DNA of 64,000 nt from Pedobacter helvus (GTDB taxonomy: Bacteria; Bacteroidota; Bacteroidia; Sphingobacteriales; Sphingobacteriaceae): NCBI RefSeq assembly GCF_005925325.1, contig NZ_SRMP01000003.1:62001-126000 (forward strand), read 5' to 3'. A program made the translations under genes and the position numbers. The notes beneath the pieces were generated by a model. That model had not been told where the DNA came from and did not search any database. It was given only the letters and a program-made list of their open reading frames with translations. Shown in pieces: positions 18,754-28,548 of this stretch (the stretch's first letter is position 1; each line of letters starts with the position of its first letter).

Positions 18754-19896
18754 ATGGCCGGTATTTATATCCATATCCCTTTCTGCAAAAAAGCGTGCAC
18801 ATACTGCGATTTTCACTTCACCACCTCAACCAAATACCTTAACGAGATGGTAGAAGCAATTTGCAAAGAAATTATCCTTAAGAAAAACAGATTAGCGCAG
18901 CAGCAAATTGGCAGTATCTATTTCGGGGGAGGAACTCCTTCTGTGCTGCCAACAGCAGCATTACAGCAAATTCTAGCTACCATAGAAAATCATTTTTCGA
19001 TTTCTTCGGACGCAGAAATTACGATAGAAACCAATCCTGATGACCTTACAGCTTCGAAAATTGCTGAACTGAGAAAACTTCCCGTTAATCGTTTCAGCAT
19101 TGGTACACAATCATTTTTTAACGAAGATTTGGTGTGGATGAACCGTGCCCATAACTCTCAAGAAGCAACGGATTGTATTAAGCGCAATCAAGATGCAGGT
19201 TTTGAAAACCTCACCATAGATTTAATTTATGGCTACCCCCTACTCACCAACGAGAAGTGGCAAACCAACATTCAAACCGCAATAGAACTTCAAGTGCCGC
19301 ACTTATCTGCTTATTCACTTACGGTAGAACCAAAAACAGCTTTAGCCCACGCCATTGAAAAGGGTAAACAGCCAGATGTTAACGATGAACAAAGTGCAGA
19401 ACAGTTTATGATGCTCATTGACACTGTTACCGCTAACGGCTTTGAACACTACGAAATTTCTAATTATAGCTTGCCAGGAAAATATGCGGTACACAATACT
19501 AACTACTGGAAAGGTGTGCCGTATTTAGGTATTGGTCCATCGGCACATGGTTTTGATGGGCACGATAGATACATCAACATTGCGAATAATGCTAAATACA
19601 TGGAAAGCCTTTTTAAAGGAGAACTTCCAGAAACCGTAGAACAGTTAAGTCAGGTTGATAAATTTAATGAGTACGTGATGACTTCGCTAAGAACCATGTG
19701 GGGTTTAGATTTGGAAAAAGTTGCAAAGGACTTTGGTAAAAACTATGTAGATCAAACTCAAAAACTAATTAAGGATTTTGTTGCTGACGGGCAATTAATT
19801 AACGATGGCAATGTGATCAAGCTCACTAATAAAGGAAAGTTATTTGCCGATGGGATTGCTGCAGAACTCTTTATGGATGAAGAAGATTTTAGATAA
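18754..19896 (+). CDS. hemW: Radical SAM heme chaperone HemW
   Basis: Cytoplasmic radical SAM protein that carries heme for insertion into respiratory enzymes. The 4Fe-4S motif is PFCKKACTYCDF (Cys11, Cys15, Cys18). The third Cys is followed by Asp-Phe, not by the Cys-x-Cys of true coproporphyrinogen dehydrogenase HemN, so HemW is the better call. Other marks: YFGGGTPS, ITIETNPDD, RFSIGTQSF, YEISNYSLPG, GIGPSAHGF. 380 residues is normal. It lies divergently from ppnP, with a short-chain dehydrogenase gene downstream. Confidence 0.95.
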   Translation: MAGIYIHIPFCKKACTYCDFHFTTSTKYLNEMVEAICKEIILKKNRLAQQQIGSIYFGGGTPSVLPTAALQQILATIENHFSISSDAEITIETNPDDLTASKIAELRKLPVNRFSIGTQSFFNEDLVWMNRAHNSQEATDCIKRNQDAGFENLTIDLIYGYPLLTNEKWQTNIQTAIELQVPHLSAYSLTVEPKTALAHAIEKGKQPDVNDEQSAEQFMMLIDTVTANGFEHYEISNYSLPGKYAVHNTNYWKGVPYLGIGPSAHGFDGHDRYINIANNAKYMESLFKGELPETVEQLSQVDKFNEYVMTSLRTMWGLDLEKVAKDFGKNYVDQTQKLIKDFVADGQLINDGNVIKLTNKGKLFADGIAAELFMDEEDFR

Positions 19897-19969
19897 ATCT
19901 CCACTAAACCAATTCGCATAGTTTTACGCTACCTTAACGAAACAACTATCAGGTCATATTTTAAAATCG

Positions 19970-19977
19970 TAATTTTG
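19970..19977 (+). promoter_or_regulatory. Bacteroidota -7 promoter box before the short-chain dehydrogenase
   Basis: TAATTTTG matches TAnnTTTG exactly, 87 bases before the ATG at 20065. This would give a leader of about 80 bases. No clear -33 TTG was found at the right spacing. Confidence 0.35.
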
Positions 19978-20064
19978 AAATATAAAACGTTCATGATCTA
20001 CCCACGCATACAGCGAAACAACGTCATGATCGCTTCATAACCATTAAAAAACAAGGCTAGAGAC

Positions 20065-20850
20065 ATGAAAGATAAAGTTATTTGGATTACTGGTGCTTCA
20101 TCCGGAATTGGCGAGGCCTTGGTTTACGAACTCGCTAATGCAGGCGCAAAACTGATTATTTCTTCCCGAAATCGGGATGAGCTTTTTCGTGTAAAGCAAA
20201 AATGCCGTAACCAGATAGACATACATGTACTTTCTTTAGATTTAGAAGACAGCGAAAGCTTACCTAAAAAAGCCGAAGAAGCGATTCGTATTTATGGTCG
20301 CATTGATATTCTCATCAACAGCGGTGGCATCAGTCAAAGAGCCTTGGCCTTAGCAACCGATTTAAAAACCGAAAAACGTTTCATGGATATCAATTTTTGG
20401 GGCACTGTAATTTTAAGCAAAGCAGTATTACCTCAAATGATTAGGCAAGATTCTGGTTCAATTGTTTGCGTAAGTAGCTTGGTAGGTAAATTTGGCACCA
20501 GTTTGCGTTCGGCATATTCTGCTTCCAAACATGCATTACACGGTTACTTCGAATCACTAAGAATAGAATTAGATAGCACCAACATTCACGTTTTATTAGC
20601 TTGTCCGGGATTTATCAAAACCAACGTTACCATCAATGCTTTAACTGCCGATGGTAGTAAGCAAGGCACAATGGATCAGGCTCAAGAAAACGGAATGCCA
20701 GCAGAAGAATGCGCTAAGCAAATCATCAAAGCTATTCAAAAGCAAAAAGATGAAGTTTATATCGGCGGTAAAGAAGTAAGAGGAGTGTTATTGAAACGCC
20801 TATTTCCTTCGTATTTTGCTAAAATCATTAAAAAAGCAAAAGTTACTTAA
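20065..20850 (+). CDS. Short-chain dehydrogenase/reductase
   Basis: NAD(P)-dependent oxidoreductase with a Rossmann fold. The cofactor motif TGASSGIG is at residues 9-16, the structural NAG motif is varied to NSGG (85-88), and the catalytic set is Ser137/Ser138 with YSASK (Tyr151, Lys155). SSRNR after the second strand suggests NADP preference. The C-terminus (LFPSYFAKIIKKAK) is basic. 261 residues is standard for a classical SDR, nearest in style to DHRS7-like members. Substrate cannot be told. It stands alone, 168 bases from hemW. Confidence 0.92.
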   Translation: MKDKVIWITGASSGIGEALVYELANAGAKLIISSRNRDELFRVKQKCRNQIDIHVLSLDLEDSESLPKKAEEAIRIYGRIDILINSGGISQRALALATDLKTEKRFMDINFWGTVILSKAVLPQMIRQDSGSIVCVSSLVGKFGTSLRSAYSASKHALHGYFESLRIELDSTNIHVLLACPGFIKTNVTINALTADGSKQGTMDQAQENGMPAEECAKQIIKAIQKQKDEVYIGGKEVRGVLLKRLFPSYFAKIIKKAKVT

Positions 20851-20865
20851 CTACAAATATTCGCG

Positions 20866-20936
20866 ACAGATACGCAAATAAAGATGATGCATTTTTAAAT
20901 CAATGTTATTTTCAGAGTCTCAATCTGTGTATCTGT
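20866..20936. repeat. Folded intergenic palindrome
   Basis: ACAGATAC (20866-20873) is the exact reverse complement of GTATCTGT (20929-20936), with further partial pairing around them. It lies between the dehydrogenase and the cupin gene. It resembles the loosely palindromic word-like repeats in other spacers of this window. Confidence 0.45.
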
Positions 20937-21069
20937 GGTAATTAAGAGGATATAAATCATTTTATTCACATTTTATCTTAATCTAATTACACGTTTTCAT
21001 TTTAAAATTACAACTTTGTACTGATTACATTTATCATAATATTAATCAGCAGTTTACACACAATAAACA

Positions 21070-21948
21070 ATGAGCTTCAATTTAAAACCCGTAGATACTG
21101 TAGAATCCATCACTCCCGAGGACTTTAAGAAGAATTACCTTAAGAAAAAACGTCCTTTGGTGATCAAAGGCCTTACCAAAGATTGGCCTGCTAGAGAGAA
21201 ATGGACTACCGAATATTTGAAGGAAATTGGCGGCGATCTTGAAGTGCCACTTTACGACAACTCAAAGGCAGATCCAAGCAAACCTATCAACGCTGCAACA
21301 GCACACATGAAGTTTGGCGACTACCTAGATTTAATTAAGCGTGAGCCAACCGAATTGAGGATATTTTTCTTCAACTTATTTAAGAAAGTACCAAGCTTAA
21401 TTAACGATATCAAAATCCCGAAAGATTTAATGGGTGGTTTTATCGAAAGTATGCCAGCTATGTTTTTTGGCGGTTCAAATTCGGTAACTTTCCTACATTA
21501 CGATATCGACCTACCTCATATTTTCCATACCCATTTTGGTGGCCGCAAGCATATTATCCTTTTCGATTACAAATGGAAAAAACGTTTATATTGCTTACCT
21601 AATGCAACTTACGCATTAGAAGATTATAAAGTGGACAATCCAGATTTCGAGAAATTCCCTTCATTAAATGGCATTGAAGGCTACGAGGTTTACTTAGAGC
21701 ATGGCGATACTTTATTTATGCCAACCGGAATGTGGCACTGGATGAAATACGTTGACGGCTCGTTTTCGCTAAGCTTAAGAGCTTGGGATCAATCCATCAG
21801 TCGTAAGGTTGCCAGCGTTTGGAGTTTATTCAGACATGGTGCGGTAGATAGCTTAATTAAAATGGCTTTTAAAGAGAAGTATGCGAATTGGAGAGAGAAA
21901 AAAGCGATAAAAAGAGCCGAAAATGCTTATGCAAAAGGCAAACTTTAA
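21070..21948 (+). CDS. JmjC/cupin_8-like Fe(II)/2-oxoglutarate oxygenase family protein
   Basis: 292-residue protein of the cupin_8 (JmjC-like) group. The probable iron ligands are His143 and Asp145 in FLHYDIDLPH and a distal His223 in MPTGMWHWM; Lys160 in FGGRKHIILFDY could bind 2-oxoglutarate. The N-terminal part has the family phrase RPLVIKGLTKDWPA. Relatives hydroxylate protein side chains, but the substrate here is unknown. The full-length family pattern is intact. A clear hairpin terminator follows, so it is likely monocistronic. Confidence 0.88.
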   Translation: MSFNLKPVDTVESITPEDFKKNYLKKKRPLVIKGLTKDWPAREKWTTEYLKEIGGDLEVPLYDNSKADPSKPINAATAHMKFGDYLDLIKREPTELRIFFFNLFKKVPSLINDIKIPKDLMGGFIESMPAMFFGGSNSVTFLHYDIDLPHIFHTHFGGRKHIILFDYKWKKRLYCLPNATYALEDYKVDNPDFEKFPSLNGIEGYEVYLEHGDTLFMPTGMWHWMKYVDGSFSLSLRAWDQSISRKVASVWSLFRHGAVDSLIKMAFKEKYANWREKKAIKRAENAYAKGKL

Positions 21949-21968
21949 AATATTAAAAAAGCAAATTC

Positions 21969-21997
21969 AGCGGGGCATCGGTTACGATAGCCCCGCT
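21969..21997 (+). terminator. Rho-independent terminator after the JmjC-like gene
   Basis: AGCGGGGC (21969-21976) pairs with GCCCCGCT (21990-21997); inside, ATCG pairs with CGAT with a one-base bulge. It is followed by TTTTGTT, 21 bases after the stop codon. Confidence 0.85.
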
Positions 21998-22027
21998 TTT
22001 TGTTACAATCTTTTTGCTTCAGCTACA

Positions 22028-22108
22028 TGTCGTTTCGAAGGTGCGTGAGAAATCTACAGTCTATAATTACGTCCCTCAGATTTCTCCTCATTCTTCGTTG
22101 AAATGACG
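22028..22108. repeat. Intergenic palindrome, GAGAAATCT / AGATTTCTC family, copy 1
   Basis: Perfect inner arms GAGAAATCT (22047-22055) and AGATTTCTC (22078-22086) lie within imperfect outer arms TGTCGTTTCG (22028-22037) and CGTTGAAATGACG (22096-22108). The copy at 34817-34917 has the same inner and outer words, so this is a dispersed family. No coding signal fits it. Confidence 0.7.
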
Positions 22109-22167
22109 CAACAAAAAGTATTTTCACGGCAATCGGATTTATTAAGCCAAAGCTTATACAAAGGTTT

Positions 22168-22240
22168 ACGTTCTTAGCGCAGCTCTTACTTGCTTTGCGG
22201 TTAATTTTAACGCGAAGATTTAAAGATTCGCAAAGAACGT
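22168..22240. repeat. Folded intergenic palindrome
   Basis: ACGTTCTT (22168-22175) is the reverse complement of AAGAACGT (22233-22240); between them are loosely complementary phrases built on TTTGCG and CGCAAAG. Together with the repeat at 22028-22108 it fills most of the 407-base gap 21949-22355, which otherwise shows only the terminator and no gene. Confidence 0.45.
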
Positions 22241-22355
22241 CAAGTAGCTTATCCAAAAGCATTTTTCTAGGGTTTATCAAATTAAAAAACACCCAAATCT
22301 CATAAACGCAAAAATAATTGTGTCTTAATTAAGGGCTTAGTAATTTCGCAGCACC

Positions 22356-22970
22356 ATGGAAGAAAAACAACTGAGCGAAAAAGAAAAGATGCTGGCTGGC
22401 AAAGCTTATCAAGCTGGAGACAATGAACTGGCCAAAGACCGATTAAAAGCACGTGAAATTGTTTTCGAGTTTAACAACCTACCTCCTAAGCAAATTAAAC
22501 AGCGCAAACAGCTTATCAAAAAACTTTTTGGCAAAACCGAAACCATGTTTTATGTAGAACCGCCTTTTCGCTGCGATTACGGTTACAACATTGAAGTTGG
22601 CGATCATTTCTATAGTAATTTCAATCTCACCATTTTAGATTGTGCCAAAGTAACAATTGGTAGCCATGCCTTTATTGGTCCAAATGTAGCTATCTATACC
22701 GCTGGCCATCCATTACACCAACACTTACGAGACCAAGAACACGAATGGGCACAACCAATTACCATCGGCAATAGCGTTTGGCTTGGCGGAAATGTAGTGA
22801 TTAATCCTGGTGTTACTATTGGTAGTAATGTGGTAATCGGTTCTGGTAGCGTAGTTACTAAAGATATTCCCGACAATGTATTTGCGGCCGGTAATCCGTG
22901 TAAAGTAATTAGAGCAATTACCGATGCCGACAAAGATTTTTACTACAAGAATTTTAAACTAGGCGAATAA
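22356..22970 (+). CDS. Sugar O-acetyltransferase, maltose acetyltransferase type
   Basis: Acetyl-CoA dependent transferase of the left-handed beta-helix class. The N-terminal Maa domain (about residues 8-60, EKEKMLAGKAYQAGDNELAKDR) precedes hexapeptide repeats (from about 78: IEVGDHFYSN, VTIGSHAFIGPNVAIYT, PITIGNSVWLGGNVVINPGVTIG). The catalytic His is His118 in AGHPLH. The conserved AAGNPCKVIR end is present. 204 residues is typical for maltose/galactoside/nodulation acetyltransferases. Exact sugar unknown. ATG at 22356 with a near-consensus box TAATTTCG just upstream. Confidence 0.93.
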   Translation: MEEKQLSEKEKMLAGKAYQAGDNELAKDRLKAREIVFEFNNLPPKQIKQRKQLIKKLFGKTETMFYVEPPFRCDYGYNIEVGDHFYSNFNLTILDCAKVTIGSHAFIGPNVAIYTAGHPLHQHLRDQEHEWAQPITIGNSVWLGGNVVINPGVTIGSNVVIGSGSVVTKDIPDNVFAAGNPCKVIRAITDADKDFYYKNFKLGE

Positions 22971-23029
22971 ATTTAAACTTAACAAAATCTAATCGAGGTT
23001 AAACTTCGTAATTCCTTTTAAAAACACTC

Positions 23030-23827
23030 ATGAACCCACAGATAGAGAAAATAAACCAAGAAGCTGCCCAATTAAAAGCACAAATCGTAAACCATAAAGT
23101 ATATACCCAAATCAGCGATTTGCCAGCACTTCGTATCTTTATGGAGCACCATATCTATGCCGTTTGGGACTTCATGTCGTTATTAAAAGCATTACAAATT
23201 AACCTTACCTGCACTACCCTTCCTTGGTTTCCGGTAGGGAATGCTAAAACTCGCCAATTGATTAACGAAATTGTAGCAGGCGAAGAGTCTGACCTAGATG
23301 CAGATGGTGGCATCAAAAGTCATTTCGAATTGTATTTAGATGCAATGCACCAAGTGGGTGCCAACACCAAACCAATTTCAATATTTGTCAATGCTTTGCA
23401 AAACGGAGCTACTTTTCAAGAAGCTTACATACAAGCGGAAGTTCCATTAGCAGCTCAACAGTTTATGGATAGCACTTTTGCCATAATTAACGCTGGTAAA
23501 AACCACGCAACCGCAGCAGCTTTTACTTTTGGAAGGGAAGATCTGATCCCAAATATGTTCCATACCATGGTGAACGATTTGAATAGCAAACACCCAGATC
23601 AGGTAACCATTTTCAAGTATTATTTAGATAGACACATTGAAGTAGATGGCGATCATCACAGTCACCTAGCTTTAACCATGACTAGCGAGTTGTGCGAAAG
23701 TGAAAAAGCTTGGGACGAAGCTACCGAAGTGGTAAAAGAAGCTTTGAAACAGCGAATTTCATTATGGGACGCTGCGCTTGAAGAGATTGAGCAACTGAAC
23801 GAAAGCGCAAGCTTGTCACAAGCTTAA
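23030..23827 (+). CDS. DUF3050 protein (heme-oxygenase-like fold)
   Basis: 265-residue soluble protein matching DUF3050, from the block HKVYTQISDLPALRIFMEHHIYAVWDFM (about residues 22-50) and the later FYL-like phrase DRHIEVDGDHHSH (about 203-215). The spaced His, Glu and Asp residues fit a heme-oxygenase-like helical fold, in which related families bind di-iron and oxidise small molecules. Actual function is not known. It lies 59 bases after the acetyltransferase gene and 53 before the DUF5690 gene, so the three may be cotranscribed. Confidence 0.85.
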   Translation: MNPQIEKINQEAAQLKAQIVNHKVYTQISDLPALRIFMEHHIYAVWDFMSLLKALQINLTCTTLPWFPVGNAKTRQLINEIVAGEESDLDADGGIKSHFELYLDAMHQVGANTKPISIFVNALQNGATFQEAYIQAEVPLAAQQFMDSTFAIINAGKNHATAAAFTFGREDLIPNMFHTMVNDLNSKHPDQVTIFKYYLDRHIEVDGDHHSHLALTMTSELCESEKAWDEATEVVKEALKQRISLWDAALEEIEQLNESASLSQA

Positions 23828-23880
23828 ATCTTTGACTTTTAACATAATTAGGTTATCTTCAATTTCAAGATTAACCTTTT

Positions 23881-25146
23881 ATGAGCCAAAGTAACTCTAG
23901 CAAATCCATCAAAACTGGACTTTACACTGCCGTAGTAGTTTTTCTAGCCTACACCATGATTTTTGGCTACCGGAAAACTTTTACCGTTGCCACTTTCGGT
24001 GGTTTAACCGTTGCAGGTTACAGCTATAAAACGATTTTGGTCATTAGCCAGATGCTGGGTTACTTACTCGCAAAATTTTACGGCATTAAATACATCTCAG
24101 AGTTAAAAAGAACTGGCAGAGGAAAAATCATTCTAATTTTAACAGGAATTTCTTGGTTAAGTTGGTTGCTTTTTGCAGTAATTCCAATGCCTTATAACAT
24201 CGTTTTTTTATTTGTTAATGGCTTTCCTCTCGGGATGCTTTGGGGCGTGGTGTTCTCTTATGTAGAAGGCAGAAGAAGTACTGACTTTATTGGTGCAGCC
24301 TTAGCGGTGAGCTTCATTTTTGCTTCTGGTTTTGTGAAATCTGTTGGTGCTTGGATAATGGCAGAATTTGGCATCTCGGAGTTTTGGATGCCTTTTTATA
24401 CGGGGCTGGTGTTTTGTATTCCCTTGGCTTTGTTTGTGTTTCTGATGGAGAAAATACCGCAGCCAGATGAAGAAGACATCAAATTTAGAGCCGAACGTGT
24501 GGCCATGACTGCCGAAGATAGGAAGAAGTTTATCCGCGATTTTTTAGGTGGCATCGTTGCTTGCGTACTCATCTATTGCTTCGCTACCATTTTTAGGGAT
24601 ATCAGAGATAATTTCAGTGCCGAAATGTGGAAGGAAATGGGCTTCTTTAACCAGCCTGCCATATTTTCTAAAACCGAAACACCAATTACTATTATCGTAT
24701 TGATACTGATTGGCAGCATGGTAATGATTAAAAACAACTTTCTCGCCTTCAAAACCGCACACTGGTTTATCATCCTAGGTTTTGTGGTTGCCGGTGTTTC
24801 TACCTTAGTTTTTAAAGCCAATCAGCTAAGCCCAATTGCTTGGATGACTTTAGTTGGCTTGGGTTTGTACATGGTTTACATTCCATTCAATGCCATTTTC
24901 TTTGATAGGTTGATTTCTACTTTCAAATATGCCAGTAACGTAGGTTTTCTCATTTACATTGCCGATGCTTTTGGTTATGTAGGTAGCATTGGCGTATTGT
25001 TAAGCAAAGAGATTTTTAAAGTAAAACTGAATTGGGTAACTTTCTTCTCAAGCAGTGTGATGATTTTATCGGTAGTTGGAGTTTTACTTACTTTTTATTC
25101 GCTGTATTATTTTTCGAGGAAGTATAGGAAGATGATTGAAAATTAA
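23881..25146 (+). CDS. DUF5690 family membrane protein (MFS-like)
   Basis: 421-residue integral membrane protein with about 12 hydrophobic segments, recognised as DUF5690 by the N-terminus TAVVVFLAYTMIFGYRKTFTVATF and the segment NGFPLGMLWGVVFSYVEGRRSTD. The layout resembles major facilitator transporters, with a cytoplasmic loop at about residues 195-220 (RAERVAMTAEDRKKF). Nothing in the sequence names a substrate. The gene follows DUF3050 closely, suggesting a shared job or transcript. Confidence 0.83.
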   Translation: MSQSNSSKSIKTGLYTAVVVFLAYTMIFGYRKTFTVATFGGLTVAGYSYKTILVISQMLGYLLAKFYGIKYISELKRTGRGKIILILTGISWLSWLLFAVIPMPYNIVFLFVNGFPLGMLWGVVFSYVEGRRSTDFIGAALAVSFIFASGFVKSVGAWIMAEFGISEFWMPFYTGLVFCIPLALFVFLMEKIPQPDEEDIKFRAERVAMTAEDRKKFIRDFLGGIVACVLIYCFATIFRDIRDNFSAEMWKEMGFFNQPAIFSKTETPITIIVLILIGSMVMIKNNFLAFKTAHWFIILGFVVAGVSTLVFKANQLSPIAWMTLVGLGLYMVYIPFNAIFFDRLISTFKYASNVGFLIYIADAFGYVGSIGVLLSKEIFKVKLNWVTFFSSSVMILSVVGVLLTFYSLYYFSRKYRKMIEN

Positions 25147-25147
25147 A

Positions 25148-25314
25148 GCTATTCGCTAGCGCACGCCTGTGGCGTGCTAACAATTTAAAGGCACTTTATA
25201 ACGCTCTTCGGGATTTGTAATCCCGAAGCATTATCGACGGGTCTCTGACTCCGAACTTTAAAACGGATTAAAAATCCGACGATACGAAGTTCGACATCAA
25301 AAATGTCGAATAGC
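25148..25314. repeat. Compound palindromic repeat with four hairpins inside inverted ends
   Basis: Outer ends GCTATTCG (25148-25155) and CGAATAGC (25307-25314) are exact reverse complements. Inside are: GCACGCC/GGCGTGC (25161-25177); CTTCGGGATT/AATCCCGAAG (25206-25228); CGAACTT/AAGTTCG (25252-25293) enclosing CGGATT/AATCCG (25264-25278); and CGACAT/ATGTCG (25292-25308). The unit has no coding potential and looks like a REP/BIME-type mobile palindrome. A worn partial copy of its left end lies near 26289-26315. Confidence 0.85.
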
Positions 25315-25359
25315 GAAAAATCTAATAGATGTCACGTTCCTCGAGATGACAGGAAGGAC

Positions 25360-25785
25360 CTAAGAACTATGGTCAACAACTACCTTCCACTCGCCATCAA
25401 TCTTCCTCAACAACAAAGTAAAATATCCTTTCGGTTCATCTTTTTCTCTTTTCAAATTCCAGCTTCCTAAAACGAAAGCCTTATCTTTTGCTAAAAATTC
25501 CAATTTCTTAATCCCAAAAGTTAAAAAGCCCATGGCGCTTTTGTCAGGATAGCCTTTCTTATAATTATCCAAAGTTTTTTGCCAACCATAAGTCGGGCCA
25601 CTTTTACCCACAAACAATAGACTATCACTCTTCCAATAACCTTGCATATAATCGTCCATATCGCCTTTGTTCCAGCCTTGGCGTTGGTTTTCTAACACTT
25701 TTAAAATAGCCGTTCGGTCTTGAGTGGTTTGTGCCATTGCCGTAGTCGAAAAAACTACCATCAAAAGAAATATAATTTTCCTCAT
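25360..25785 (-). CDS. Secreted SnoaL/DUF4440-type protein
   Basis: 141 residues: a signal peptide (MRKIIFLLMVVFSTTAMAQ) followed by an NTF2-like cone fold of the DUF4440 group, recognised from AILKVLENQRQGWNKGDMDDYMQGYW and the closing FTLLLRKIDGEWKVVVDHSS. Family members include small lyases, isomerases and binding proteins, and no catalytic residue can be assigned. It is predicted to act in the periplasm. It is isolated: convergent with DUF5690 across the palindromic repeat and divergent from the DUF2809 gene. Confidence 0.88.
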   Translation of the reverse strand: MRKIIFLLMVVFSTTAMAQTTQDRTAILKVLENQRQGWNKGDMDDYMQGYWKSDSLLFVGKSGPTYGWQKTLDNYKKGYPDKSAMGFLTFGIKKLEFLAKDKAFVLGSWNLKREKDEPKGYFTLLLRKIDGEWKVVVDHSS

Positions 25786-25842
25786 CGTATTCGTTTAATT
25801 CAAAATCTAGATTAAATTAGTTTTTTAATTCTATCTAAACAA

Positions 25843-26256
25843 ATGAAACCAAATAAGCTCCATTTTCGCTTTCATTTAGCAAGTTTACTCATTGCATCTG
25901 CCATTTTTATTATCGAAGTTTTAATTGCCTTATACATTACCGACAATTTTGTTCGCCCCTATGTTGGTGATGTATTAGTGGTCATCCTCATCTATTATTT
26001 TATAAAGGCTTTTGTACATATTGGGGTTTGGCCGCTTGCCATTGCTACACTTTTATTCTCTTACTTGATAGAAACTTTACAGTATTTTCAATTCGTAAAA
26101 TTGATTGGCTTAGGGGATAACAAGCTAGCAAATATCGTAATTGGAAACTCTTTCGCTTGGGAAGACATCATGGCTTACACCATTGGAATTATTATTGTTG
26201 TTTTGATAGAAACTTATTCCAGAAAACGCAAAGCCACCAATGAAATACTTCTATGA
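25843..26256 (+). CDS. DUF2809 small membrane protein
   Basis: 137-residue protein with about four membrane helices, matching DUF2809 by FHLASLLIASAIFIIEVLIA, the segment FVRPYVGDVLVVILIYYF and the motif SYLIETLQYFQ (about residues 67-77), with FAWEDIMAYTIG near the end. Function is unknown; the ET-Q pattern recalls VanZ-like proteins. Its TGA stop lies inside a segment nearly identical to the start of the SUFU gene (26700-26745), so its 3' end may have been remade by recombination. Confidence 0.82.
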   Translation: MKPNKLHFRFHLASLLIASAIFIIEVLIALYITDNFVRPYVGDVLVVILIYYFIKAFVHIGVWPLAIATLLFSYLIETLQYFQFVKLIGLGDNKLANIVIGNSFAWEDIMAYTIGIIIVVLIETYSRKRKATNEILL

Positions 26257-26291
26257 AAAATTAGAACAGAACCAGTTTTAATGAACATTCT
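26248..26291 (+). repeat. Worn duplicate of the 5' end of the SUFU gene
   Basis: This stretch matches 26700-26745 at 40 of 44 aligned bases with two one-base gaps: both read CTTCTATGAAAAA, then TTAGAA, CAGAACC, GTTTT and ATGAAC. The second copy is codons 3-18 of the SUFU gene; the first is frameshifted and cannot encode the same peptide. It spans the DUF2809 stop codon. Confidence 0.75.
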
Positions 26292-26691
26292 AGCGCATGC
26301 CTGTGTCGTATAACGCAGCACCAAATTTAAGAGCACACTCTGTACACATGCGCCAGCATTTGGCAACCAGAAATTGTTATTTAAACCTAAGTTTCAATTG
26401 CCATTTTTTGTTCTATAAACCCAATTGAAGTGGAAATCCTTTTTATCCGAACCATTGGAAAAGCACTTACATCAAACAAAAAGATTGAAACGCAAAGTGG
26501 GACTGATGAAGCCAAGAGGTACTGACTCTCATTTTCAAATCAACTAAATCTTGTTAAATAGTAATTATTACACTTACGAATAAAAAACAATTTGCAACAG
26601 ATATTTAGTCAATTTAGGCGAATGATAAGCTTAATGCATTTTGTGAAATAAACTTTATAGCTTTAAATATGTTTAATTAAAACCACCTACA
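26257..26691. other. 435-base gap with repeat remnants, no supported gene
   Basis: It opens with the SUFU-start duplicate, then holds a degraded copy of the left end of the 25148 repeat (TCTAGCGCATGCCTGTG, about 26290-26306). A 37-codon open stretch on the plus strand ends at a TGA at about 26524, but has no convincing start and no homology that I recognise. The remainder is AT-rich and may hold the promoter for the SUFU gene cluster. Confidence 0.5.
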
Positions 26692-28261
<1,570 letters not shown>

Positions 28262-28266
28262 TCTCC

Positions 28267-28548
28267 ATGAAAAGCAGCTATAAAATTCTGATTGGTGGTC
28301 TTCTGATCTTCTGCACCATTACTTTGGCAACTTCGAGCTTACACTACGATGCTGACGGTGCAGATAATTATGGCTTTCCGTTTAACTTTTACAACAAAGT
28401 GAGCGGATACAATTTAGCGACAAGCGAAGGAAATACAACTACAGATTTTAATCCTGGGGCATTATTTGGAGATGTTGTTTTTGCTTTTTTAGGCAGCTGG
28501 CTCATTTTTAAATTGATAAATAAGTTCTATAAAAAAGGCAATGTTTAA
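28267..28548 (+). CDS. Small two-helix membrane protein, unknown function
   Basis: 93 residues with an N-terminal helix or signal (about 5-22, YKILIGGLLIFCTITLAT), a polar middle rich in Asn, Asp and aromatic residues (25-66), and a C-terminal helix (67-85) with a Lys-rich tail. I do not recognise a family. It starts 5 bases after the CbrC gene and overlaps the next gene by 8 bases, so it is firmly part of this operon and probably works with the 330-residue protein at the membrane. Confidence 0.7.
   Translation: MKSSYKILIGGLLIFCTITLATSSLHYDADGADNYGFPFNFYNKVSGYNLATSEGNTTTDFNPGALFGDVVFAFLGSWLIFKLINKFYKKGNV

Noticed and set aside
22023..22292. 89-residue minus-strand open frame between the JmjC-like and acetyltransferase genes
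   Set aside because: It covers two palindromic repeats, has no signal or motif, and its Lys/Arg-rich text comes from the repeat sequence.
26415..26524. Plus-strand open stretch of about 37 codons (IEVEILFIRTIGKAL region)
   Set aside because: No convincing start, no recognised homology, and it lies in a debris-filled gap; could be a gene remnant but unsupported.
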